Source of the DNA: Strigamia acuminata
Lineage: Eukaryota > Arthropoda > Chilopoda > Geophilomorpha > Linotaeniidae
Length of the DNA: 64,000 nucleotides
Assembly: GCA_949358305.1 (NCBI GenBank)
Contig: OX442317.1
Coordinates: 9,056,186 to 9,120,185, forward strand
Reading direction: 5' to 3'
Shown in pieces: positions 13,981 to 23,685 of this stretch (position 1 is the first letter of the stretch; the number at the start of each line of letters is the position of its first letter). The notes beneath the pieces were generated by a model. It had not been told where the DNA came from. It ran no database searches and saw nothing but the letters and a program-made list of their open reading frames with translations. A program made the position numbers and the translations under genes.

Positions 13981-14985
13981 CTTAATTAGTCCTATTTGAC
14001 ACGATGCAACCGTTTGTTTTTACTTGTGTTGACATGAGTTCGAAAACGAGGTTATGTTTTGGTATGAAGTGCGGGGTAGTGCTGGGGAATGCAGAGAGAG
14101 AGAGATAGAGGGAGAGAGGGAAGCGATTGGGAATTGAGGCGTCGCGCACGAATAGCGACCCCTCGGGTGCATGTGTATAATATAATATCGGCCATGTTGA
14201 ATCAGCAACGGAACAGGTGAAAACGCGTTTCTGGGAACCGTGCACATGTCACGGGGGTCGCGTGATTTATTCAGAAACGGAGTCTGTGAGAACGCGACTT
14301 TTTCCCCTCGACCCCCACCCCCACATCCTGGGGCGGTGCGTCCCTTTGTCGCGCTCGTACCTGTGGGCAAATGCAAATTACTCGAACGGGGGACTCGGGA
14401 CGCTGGCGTCTGTTGCCGCTCGGCTGACGCGCTTTTGTCGCGCACAATGAGGCGCGTCCCTCCCGCTAGGGGAGAAGCGTGAGAGCCGTGCACCTTCGGG
14501 GTCGTGAGACTCTGACCCCCGCGTTCACGACCCCGACGACTTTGTCGAAAGGGAGGGAGAGAGGGGGCCATTGTTACGTAATGGCATCCACCGAAAATGG
14601 CATCGCTGCAGAAACCAGCCCTCCGTGACGTAATTATTACCCCATTTTTATACGTGCGGGAGAGAGAGAGTCTTGTGACATTAGAATGTTAGTAAATAAG
14701 AAATAAATATCAACACATTTCGGATTCATTTTGTTTTTTAATTAATTTTGCTCGTTTGTTTTGCGCTCGTGGTTTGGGTTGTGTTCATTAGGCATTTGTT
14801 TTTGTTTGGTTTTTTCTGTTTGGGGAAGAAAAAGTTGTTTTGAGTGGTTTTATGTTGAGTTTTTTTTTTTTTTTTTTTTTTTTGTTGCTTTGAATGATTT
14901 GTTTTGTTAATTAATGTGTCGATGTACGTGTATATTTTTTAATAATAATAATAATTTCTTTGAAATTTTTTTAAAAAATTGGTTT
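13981..14985. other. GC-richer intergenic block, no gene recognised
   Basis: 14217-14640 is GC-rich compared with its flanks and includes an octamer-like atgcaaat at 14371. Open frames on both strands reach 183 codons, but none resembles a known family and their composition is biased. It could be a promoter or an alternative upstream exon of grainyhead. A donor-like site near 14360 (minus) has the wrong phase to join exon 2. Confidence 0.3.
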
Positions 14986-15570
14986 TGAACTTTAACTGTT
15001 GTTTTTCAAATTTTTTGGAATTTTTGTTAGTTTGTCTTTTCTAATTATTTTTCATCTTTTCCAATTATTTTTCATCTTTTCCAATTATTTTTCATCTTTT
15101 CCAATTATTTTTCATCTTTTTCTTTTACATCTTTCTTTTTCTTTTTCATCTTTCTTTTTCTTTTTCTTTTTCATCTTTCTTTTTCTTTTTCTTTTTCATC
15201 TTTCTTTTTCTTTTTCTTTTTCATTTTTTTTTTCTTTGTTTTTTCATCTTTTCCAATTATTTGTCATCATTTCCAATTATTTGTCATCATTTCCAATTAT
15301 TTGTCATCATTTCCAATTATTTGTCATCATTTCCAATTATTTGTCATCATTTCTAATTATTTGTCATCATTTCTAATTATTTTTTTATCATGTCTAATTG
15401 GTGTTTAATTTTTTTTTTAATAATTTATTTTGTCATTTCTAATTGCTTTTCATTACTTATAATTGTTATTCATCTTTTCTAATTTTTTTTTCATCTTTTC
15501 TAATTTTTTTTTCATCTTTTCTAATTTTTTTTTCATCTTTTCTAATTACTTTTCATCAAATTCTTACAAT
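14986..15570. repeat. T-rich minisatellites, 20-bp units
   Basis: Several adjoining arrays: ccaattatttttcatctttt units (about 15040-15120), ctttttctttttcatctttc units (about 15120-15225), atttgtcatcatttccaatt units (about 15250-15375) and tcatcttttctaattttttt units (about 15470-15550). The units look related, as though one motif was amplified several times. Confidence 0.85.
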
Positions 15571-17030
15571 TTTCCATCTTCTCCATCATCAATCATTAAT
15601 TACCAATTTTCAAACAATTTTATTTTCAAACTCTTGTTTGGCCTCTTCAATTTTTCCACAAACAACAAACTTATAATCAAACTAATGACTCGATGCAATT
15701 ATTTAAAAACCATTTTTTCAACCATTATTCACGACTTTCTTATCTCATTCCACATTCCATCCCATTCCACCAAGGACTAATCCCAAACCACCGAACCAAA
15801 ATCACACCAATTTCCATCTCCACATCTCCAATCATTACCACCAAACACACTCTATAACTCCTCAACTTCCCCATCCCCTTCCTCTCACCCAAAATTTAAT
15901 TAACCCAATCCAAAGAACAAATCTCAAATTTATTACCACCTAATTATAATTAACTGCTTCCATTTACTCCGAATGAAACAACCAACAATTCCTTTAATTT
16001 AAGGGCCACCGAAACACAAAAAACTAATTTCTTCAACTAAAACTTTTAAACCTAATTGCACACAACATTTCTAAATCCAATCAAAAACATTTCATCCATT
16101 AAAAAAAAAAAAATTAAAAAAATTAAAATTAAAATTATAAAAAAATAAAAAATAAAATCAAACCCAAATCCATTGATTAACATTGGAACAGTGATTTAAA
16201 TGCAATTTGATGCTTTTTACCACCTGAACTAATTAAAACATAACTGAAATTCTGATGAAGGTCCTGGTCTAGAAAAATGTGTGATTGGTGCAAGATGGCT
16301 GCCAATTAATCGAGGATTAACGAGCAAAACATTGTTTGGAGTTTAGTGCACTCGAGATTAGTTAAAGTTTCTAATCTCGGATGTTTGACGAGTGACATCT
16401 TGTGTCAAAAATAAGGTTCAAATCGATGAAATGGGACCGAGGATGTCGCTCGTGTGTCATGTTTGACCCGACCTAATTCGATTCGACTTGTGCGAACAGA
16501 TTTCTTTTCAGTTTCTTTTATTTTCCTGCAAAATAAATTAGATCAAGGTTTGAAGTCCTTGTTAGTGTCACCTGGTGTCAACGTGGTTAACCAATTTGAA
16601 ACACCCCTTCATCCTAATTGGTCAAATCTTGATCAAACACACGCCCAATCACTTCGCTAGAGGTCGTTGACCTAATGTAGAATAGCAGATTAGGCGACGA
16701 CGAAAAAACAAGGAGCATTTTATTTGCATTTAATATTCGTTTATTTTTTTGCTATTGGAATTTCTTTCGTGACGAATTGAAATATTAAAAAAATATAATT
16801 TTAAAGGGTTTAAAAAGGCTTAGAAATTATTAAAATTGGAAATTTTCTCCGAATTGTACAATTTTTTAGATTTTTTTTATTTGTTTGTTTGTTTATTTTG
16901 TGGTAAAAAATGTGTGGAAATAGTCATGAGTCATGAATGAGTTCTCGGGACCATTCTTCAGCAGATTATTTACTTAAAGTTATTGATTTAGTTGACCACG
17001 CCATCTATTGGAAGAACAAGTAAACAGCAC
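15571..17030. other. AT-rich intergenic DNA
   Basis: A strand-biased stretch, T-poor up to about 16150, then mixed AT-rich DNA. No gene, RNA or transposon end was recognised. Confidence 0.5.
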
Positions 17031-17164
17031 AACCGTTTAGTCATTGGTTGGACACTGGACAGTGTCTTGACGCTTCAGCTCTGGGTTTTAGGACTCTCAC
17101 TTGAGGCATTCCATTCCAGTAACCCTAAGAACACGGACATTGTCGTTACTTAATATTAAGAACT

Positions 17165-17355
17165 CAGCAGTCGAACCTCGTTATAACGAACCACGATGTA
17201 AAGAATTTTTTGTTGTAACGAATACTTAAAAATGGCTTAGTTGGATGGTTGGCCATCGAACACCATGTTAAAAAAATTTGATATAGCGAACTTTTGTTAT
17301 AACAAACCGATTTCTCGGGTCCGTTGCGATTCGTTATGACGAGGCTCGAGTGTAG
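17165..17355. mobile_element. Candidate pogo/Tigger-type MITE
   Basis: Short element with inverted ends: left tcgaacctcgttataacgaa; the right end, reversed, is tcgagcctcgtcataacgaa (about 18 of 20 bases shared). The ends resemble pogo/Tigger termini. No coding capacity; the expected TA duplication is clear only on the right. It lies in the intron-9 equivalent of the beta-hydroxylase pseudogene. Confidence 0.5.
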
Positions 17356-17449
17356 TTTCATTTATTACCAGGAAACTTTCGCTATTGCATTGAAAAAAAT
17401 CTTCACATGCTGTCAGGCTACTTCAGTTCCAAATGTGAAGATCTTTTTG

Positions 17450-18448
17450 CAGTGTTGTATCTCGTTCACTAAATCGCGAACTAGTTCTAGTTCGCGTTCA
17501 TCACCGTTTTCAATTTAGGGAACTAGTTCTAGTTCCCGTTCACCCCCAAAAACTCCAAGTGAACTAAGTTCTAGTTCAGTTCTAGTTCAGTTCTAGTTCA
17601 GTTCATTTTACAAATATTTTTTTACGAATTCAAATTTTTATTTGAACCTGGTGTGAATAAAAATTTGAATCGAAATTAGTAATGATTGTAAGCAAACATA
17701 ATTCCTCAAGACTGGTTGTTGATTTCCTGTACGGCATGTCGAATGATTGAAAGAATTAATGATTTGATTTGCATGTAAACAGTCGTTAAATACAACTAGA
17801 ATGTATTGTCGACGTCGTTAATACGTTTAACACGCGTTTGATTGGTTCATTCTTTTATTTTATTATTTTCCAACGGTATCGCGATCCTGGATCCAAATTT
17901 TCGTGCACATTTTGACGTATAATTGATAATTCTATCTCTCTTTTTCAATGGATTTTGTCGTGCAAGTTTTTTGTTGGAATTTTACTAGAAAATTTACTCG
18001 AAACCATTTTTTTTTAATGGAATCTTTTCTATAACAATCCGGAAGTCTTCTACCATGTAAATATTTACGAAGTGTTAATCACTCAAACCATTCAGACAAC
18101 ACTGGTTTCTTACGAATTTCGGTTAACTCCACAGCTTCAGCTTCCATATTAGTGCGATAAAAGATCTCGGAAAACACGATTACGAAAGGGAATTGAATGG
18201 AAAACTATTGTTGCAAATCCGCCAAATCCGCCAAAACAATAGAAAAGAAATCGTCAATGATTGGCTGTGACATAAAACGTCCGGTGAACGAACTAGAACT
18301 GAACTAGAACGTAGTTCGCGTCAAAAAAACGAACTTCGTTCGTTTTTCACGTTCTTTCAAAACGGGGAACTAGTTCGCGTTCGTAGTTCGCGAACTACGA
18401 ACTAAGTTCGCGAACGCGAACTATTAGTTCTCGTTTGATACAACACTG
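17450..18448. mobile_element. Non-autonomous hAT-type element with 8-bp target duplication
   Basis: A 999-bp element. Both ends begin cagtgttgtatc (12 bp), and the flanks carry an 8-bp duplication with one mismatch (tctttttg at 17442-17449, tcgttttg at 18449-18456), the hallmark of hAT transposition. Subterminal parts are dense in copies of gaactagttc, agttctagttc and gttcgcgaac in both orientations, possible transposase-binding repeats. No transposase ORF. It interrupts the exon 9 copy of the beta-hydroxylase pseudogene, so it arrived after the duplication. Confidence 0.85.
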
Positions 18449-18622
18449 TCGTTTTGACCATAGGTGTACAACAAGAGAAGTGACTGCGTATAAGTCCTTC
18501 AACATTTGTCTCTGGTGCGGTTTCCAACTGATTGAATGGTAATTGTTTTCACGTCCTTTTTACTTGACGTTCGTTGATTTTCATACCTGAAGAAACGAAT
18601 GTTGGTCAATAGTTTTCTTTAA

Positions 18623-18971
18623 GCTAGGTTTACACTAGTGTTCACACTAGACGCAACGCAAGGAAAAATTAGTCAAAAGCAACGCACGGTCTGTTTACAC
18701 TGTAGGGTACGTGTGAACAGAGCTGAAACAATTGATGTTGCATCTGGCCAATCAGATGGTTTAAATGAAACCTGGAATTGGATCTAGTTCTAGAACTAGT
18801 TCCAGAATCCAAAAATGGCGGCCTGTTTGCTTGTGGCAAAATCACGTCCAACCTGACGTGAATCGACGAGAGTTGGAGTCGATTGTGATTGGTTGGACAC
18901 AAAGTGGCTTGTGTTGCATCAGTTTTCTAGCGTTGCGTCTAACTTAGCGTGAACACAAGTGTGAACCTAGC
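18623..18971. mobile_element. MITE with TTAA target duplication
   Basis: A 349-bp element flanked by TTAA on both sides (18619-18622 and 18972-18975). Its termini are inverted repeats starting gctaggtt, followed by acact, gtgttcac and agacgcaacgc blocks. TTAA flanks suggest a piggyBac-like transposase acted in trans, though the ends do not start CCC. It sits between the exon 9 and exon 8 copies of the beta-hydroxylase pseudogene. Confidence 0.72.
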
Positions 18972-19439
18972 TTAAAACTCTGGTTGGTTGTATTACCCAT
19001 TCATAATGTCGAAGTAGTTTTTAAGAACACTTGTATCAATAGCACTTTTGCAAATTTCCAAGTCTGTTTTTGGATAATAATGAATGTAATTTAAACACAT
19101 TTCATCAGTGATCTTGAGAAAAAATAAAACTGTATACGGAAGACAAATTAAACGGAAGTTTCAGGTCTTACCACAGTGATGTTAGGTCTGTCTAAAGTCT
19201 AGGTGCATGATGTAATTAAACCATCCTCCTAAAGTGTAACGAATATTACGTAAAAAATTTGTTGCTGTAGTGTTCAAATTTAACGTTCTTACCGGCAACA
19301 CAATAGACGCATTCAATTTCAAATTGAAAAGCCGATTATCTCGATTTTCCCTGGCGGAAATTATGCAAAACGCATCTTTTTTTTGAGAATCGGATTCACG
19401 AAAAACCGATTCTCATAATCTACGTGTGGGATGGATTTT

Positions 19440-20712
19440 TTGGAAGTTAGAAGCTAGCAGCTTGGAGCTTGGAGCTAGGAGCTAAAAGCTTGGAGCTTGG
19501 AGCTTGAAGCTTGGAGCTTGGAGCTTGGAGCTAGGAGCTTGGAGCTAGGAGCTAGGAGCTTGGAATTCGAAGCTTGGAATTCTAAGCTAGGAAGCTAGGA
19601 GCTTGGAGTTGGAGCCCGGTGCTAGAAGCTTGGAGTTGGAGCCTGGTGCTAGAAGCTAGCAGCTTGCAGCTAGGACCTTGGAGCTAGGAGCATAGCATAG
19701 CTTGGAGCTAGGAGCATAGATGTGTGGGCTAGAAGGGAGCTGTTAGGAGCTAGGAGATTAGAGCTTGGAGCTGCTAGGAGCTTAGAGCTTGGAGCTGCTA
19801 GGAGCTTAGAGCTTGGAGCTGCTAGGAGCTTAGAGCTTGGAGCTTGGATCTTGGAACTAGGAGCTTGGAAATAGGAGCTTGGAACTAGGAGCTTAGAAAT
19901 AGGAGCTTGGAACTAGGAGTTATACTCGAGTAGCATTCAAAAAGCATCTTTACAAAGTGTACTCCCATTCGTCAACCAGTTTACTGGTGTAGTGATCCAG
20001 AAAAGTAGACCCAAACACATCGATTACAATGTCTGTACATTGTCAAGGCTAAACAAAGATGTCTGCCCACAAGATCTGTTGCCCTTCAGAACCAAATTTT
20101 GGAAACCCAGGCGAGTTAAAACGACTTAAACTATATACATAATTATATTTTACTAAACGGCATAAGATCGGGAGATGAACTGCAACTGCTCGAGTTAATT
20201 ATTGCCATTTTGGCTGCTTCTGGACAAAGTAACCAATAAATAATTCAAAAGTTGGTTACGCTCTGGACGAAGTAAGCAATAAATAATTCAAAAACTTATT
20301 TTTTTCCAGATGATGTAAGCAATAAACACCACAAACATGAGTTTGACATTTTTTAATGTGTAAAACTTCATTTTATTGATGGAAATATTAATTTTTATTA
20401 AATAAAATCAAAAAAACATTAATAAAACTAGTCATAACAAGCACAACAATAAATAAAAATTAAAACTACTTCTCCTAGTAGTAGTATACAGTCTGGAGTT
20501 AGTAGTAAACTGGCTGACCTTGAAACTGACGAATGGGAGTACACTTTGTAAAGATGCTTTTTGAATGCTACTCGAGTATAGGAGCTTGGAATTTGGAGCT
20601 TGGATCTTGGAACTAGGAGCTTGGAACTAGGAGCTAGGAGCTTGGAGTTTGGAGCTAGGAAGCTAGGAGTTGGAGCCTGGAACTAGGAGCTAGGAGCTTG
20701 GAGTTGGAGTCT
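19440..20712. repeat. gagcttggagctag minisatellite, split by an insertion
   Basis: Short units (gagcttg, gagctag, ggagctgctag) repeat through 19440-19920 and again through 20581-20712. The halves are separated by an inverted-repeat element at 19925-20576. Units contain many AAGCTT and AGCT palindromes. No coding potential. Confidence 0.88.
19925..20576. mobile_element. MITE with perfect 50-bp terminal inverted repeats
   Basis: Positions 19925-19974 and 20527-20576 are exact inverted copies over 50 bp, starting ctcgagtagcattcaaaaag. The element is flanked by tata on both sides (19921-19924, 20577-20580), readable as a TATA or TA duplication. The 552-bp interior is AT-rich without a transposase. 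Perfect termini imply recent insertion. The superfamily is unassigned; a TA duplication would fit Tc1/mariner. Confidence 0.85.
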
Positions 20713-21432
20713 ATTTTATTTTGATGTGTTGGGCTACAAGGGAATTTTCGCTGGAAGATTTTAAGAGTTGAGTGCAAATTATATTTATGCTGGTACGTGC
20801 ACCAAAGAGTTGTCGTGGAGATTCAGTCAGCTGATTGCCTTACAGGAAATGCCATTTCCTGTGAAAAGAGGAAAATCCCCAGTCTAACTTCAACACTTGG
20901 TTTGAAAACATCACATTTTGCGGAGATACAATATAGGTGAAAAATGTGTATGGGATTCTTGATCCCACAGATTCCCACGAATTCCCTATATTCCCAAAGA
21001 TTCCAATCACGGTAATTCTCGCAAATCTCGTAAAATCTAACAAATCCCACCTCTCACCAGAACTCGTAAAATTTCGCAAGATTATAACCAAAACCCGAGA
21101 TCCGAGATTCCAGATTCGAGAGATTCCGAGAGATTCCCTGGTGGAATCTTAGAGGGTGTAGGGCAGCGTTTCCCAAAGTGTGAGGCGCGAGCTGATTTGT
21201 GGGGCGCAACTGCACAATTGTAAAAATCTAACTAACTGACGCCCCCTAGAATAGTGCACTAAAATTATTTTTTGCAAACTTATGTAAAATTCTATGTAAA
21301 ATTTTATGCAAGATTTATTTTTTTCTTTCTTTTTTCATTTTAGTAGTTAATTTTTGAAAAATGTATTACACCGGTAGATGAAGTGGGGCGCGGAAAATCG
21401 CCTGCTTAAAAATGGGCGCCATAAATTAGTTG

Positions 21433-22705
21433 CACACTATTTATTCTTTATTTTTCACTAAAAGTGATTTTATTCCACACTACTTTTTTCCGCACTATTT
21501 CAACTGAATTGTTCACTGAAAGGTCTTTATTTCGCACTACTATTAAAAAACGTCTGGTTGACATTTTTTGGTTCTGGTAACGTTTTATGAATGTTTAGGC
21601 ACCTTATGGGCATAGCCATTACAGAAAAACTATTTGCAGTACCACCAGAAGCCAAAAACATTTAAAAAAAAGAAACGTGGTAGGCCTTCTAAAGTCAAAA
21701 AGGCATTGTTGGTATAACTTAAAACTTTAGTGTGGCATTAAGTAATCTGCAGTGTAGAAAAAAGTAGTGTGGAATAAAATCACTTTTAGTGAAAAATAAA
21801 AAATAAATAGTGTGCCAATTAGGGATTGCAGTACCGGTTTCAGTATCGGTTCCAGTACCGGTATTGGTACCGGGATTTAGTACCAGTTCTTGGTACCGAG
21901 GTTTTTTTCTGTCGGTAATGAGGGCCGGTACTAGTACCGTAAGCTTTTCTTGGTACCGGAACCGTCCCTCACATCGGAACCGAAACCGGTACTTTCCATC
22001 ATCATTAACAACACAACAACACTACCTACTACCAGCATTTCTAATGATGTAGGAAGTGAAAAAATTTTATTTCACTCGTTATTTACTCATTCTAGCTGTA
22101 AACAGTTTCTCTTTTTAAATTAACTTGGAAATAGTAATAATGGCAAATGGCTAAACTAGGACAAAATCAGGAAGTTCCTACTCCGGCAGTGTGTCTACGC
22201 CGGAAGTTTCTATAAACAAAAATCCAGTCTGGAACTATTTCACAAAGTCATGTGATAGTCACTTGTAAAGTTGTAAACTTGTAAAGTTTATTAAGGAGAT
22301 GGACAAAATCTACCAGTATCTAATGACCTCCAACCAGTGTGGAATCGGAACGGGCATTTTCGTCAGCTGGAATTTTCTGCACCAAGATAAGTAGCTGCTT
22401 GGGTGACCAGTCTCTGGATTCATTGTGCTTTTTACGTTCATATTTTCAAGAGTAAATTGTAGTACTACAGTATTATCTAATTATACATGACAAATAAATA
22501 TTTTTGTTGAGAAATGGATTGACTATCCAGAACCGATACCAATACCAGTGCCAGTACCGCTCTCGGTAGTAGTACCGGCCCAATACCGGTGCTCAATTTT
22601 CATCCGGTACCGGAACCGAATATAGTACCGGAAAAAAATGTCAGTACCGAGTACCGGTACCATAAAAACCGTCCGGTACTGCAATCCCTAGTGCCAATAA
22701 ATACA
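21433..22705. mobile_element. Middle nested MITE with about 60-bp inverted termini
   Basis: The left arm (about 21433-21495, starting gcacactatttatt) and right arm (about 21750-21815, ending aataaatagtgtgc) are inverted copies with few differences. They include the core ttcactaaaagtgattttat and the block ccacactactttttt. Its right edge is separated from its last bases by the 871-bp inner element. The target duplication could not be fixed. Confidence 0.65.
21820..22690. mobile_element. Inner hAT-type MITE, 8-bp target duplication
   Basis: Perfect 8-bp duplication gtgccaat on both sides (21812-21819, 22691-22698). Both ends read tagggattgcagtaccgg (18 bp) inward. Near both ends there are many copies of ggtaccgg/ccggtacc, giving strong self-complementarity. 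No transposase. The 871-bp element landed at the right edge of the middle MITE, so it is the youngest of the three. Confidence 0.88.
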
Positions 22706-22763
22706 ACCCATTTTTGGGTCGCGATGTTAAAAAGTTTGGGAACCCCTGGCCTCTGGTGTAGGG

Positions 22764-23685
22764 TATTCCACCTGTATGTCAGATCGATCGACATTTTGTC
22801 ACTCCTTTTGAACCTAAATTTAAAGGATTGATTTAGACTCACTTCTTGTGATTGCACACTTGCAGTTACATGATTTCTCTGATTAATCTTTTGCCTTAAA
22901 AGAAGTAAGGTTATTCCTTTGACCAGAAAAGGACTGTCTCCTGCTCAAGCTCAAGCAAAGACCAGCTGGTGATTTGGAGCCGTGGATGAATGACCAGCAC
23001 GAAGAAATTCCATTTGGTTATTTCTTATTTACTAATTCGGATAATCCGAATACTTAATCAATCGCAATCTGGAAAATTCAGAAATACTTCTGTTGATTAT
23101 TCTCCCACTTCTGAATTTGTAAACACTTCTAAAGGATAGAAGAGGGGACATTTCTCAAAGAGTCCATTAATTGTCACTGGCTCTATGGCTTGCTAGTGTA
23201 ATGATACAACAAACATTATCTGGTGATCATCTCAGACCATCACAGCACATAACAAGAAATGAGTTGAAACAGCGCGGCCTGGATATATTTTTTCTACTGC
23301 AACACTACCGATCATCCGCCCATTACCGATCTCCGCCACTGCACCAGGCACTCTCAGCGATCAATGCCCTTATCGAACTCATTTTTGTGCCATGCCTTGC
23401 GAGTTTGGGGGAACCAACAGTAGTGTATTCAATCGAGAAATTCACTTCTTTAAGTCACTTCTTTAAGTGCTTTATGGAGAAGCTAATTCAACTTTTGAAG
23501 TTTGAATGCAGCTAATGACAATTATTGGATTATACTGTATGAGTGAATAGTTATTTATAAAATACAATACACGTTTAATGAGTCAATACATTATTCTTAA
23601 TTGCATTTAATTAGCAGTGTATAAGCACAGGTGTATTTGTTCAAATATTTTGCCACTTTCAAGCAGATACATTTGAACTACCGAC
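22764..23685. other. Intergenic DNA upstream of phospholipase A2
   Basis: No conserved coding region was recognised; the longest open frame (114 codons from 23171, plus) resembles nothing I know. It should contain the phospholipase promoter, but no clear TATA element was assigned. Confidence 0.4.

Larger units (their letters stand above)
17031..19320 (-). pseudogene. Decayed duplicate of beta-hydroxylase exons 6(part)-10
   Basis: By eye this region lines up with 27331-28345, the 3' part of the intact beta-hydroxylase gene. Equivalents: exon 10 at 17124-17041, exon 9 in two pieces (18588-18449 and 17449 to about 17360), exon 8 at about 19117-18995, exon 7 at about 19240-19180, and a scrap of exon 6 near 19310. 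Defects seen: a one-base deletion in the exon 9 copy, an extra base giving a stop (tgtgtttaa) in the exon 8 copy, a stop in the exon 7 copy, and a hAT-type insertion splitting exon 9. Upstream exons are absent. The last-exon copy is still open, so decay is uneven. Confidence 0.88.
21164..22755. mobile_element. Outer hAT-type element (host of nested insertions)
   Basis: Flanked by a perfect 8-bp duplication gtgtaggg (21156-21163 and 22756-22763). The left end starts cagcgtttcccaaa; the right end, reversed, starts cagaggcc and continues ggggttcccaaac. Both carry the tttcccaaa block common at hAT ends. No transposase ORF. Much of its 1592 bp is later insertions (see 21433-22705 and 21820-22690). 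Confidence 0.8.

Noticed and set aside
14020..14571. 183-codon minus-strand frame upstream of grainyhead
   Set aside because: No family resemblance; its candidate donor is in the wrong phase to join grainyhead exon 2; low-complexity start and end.
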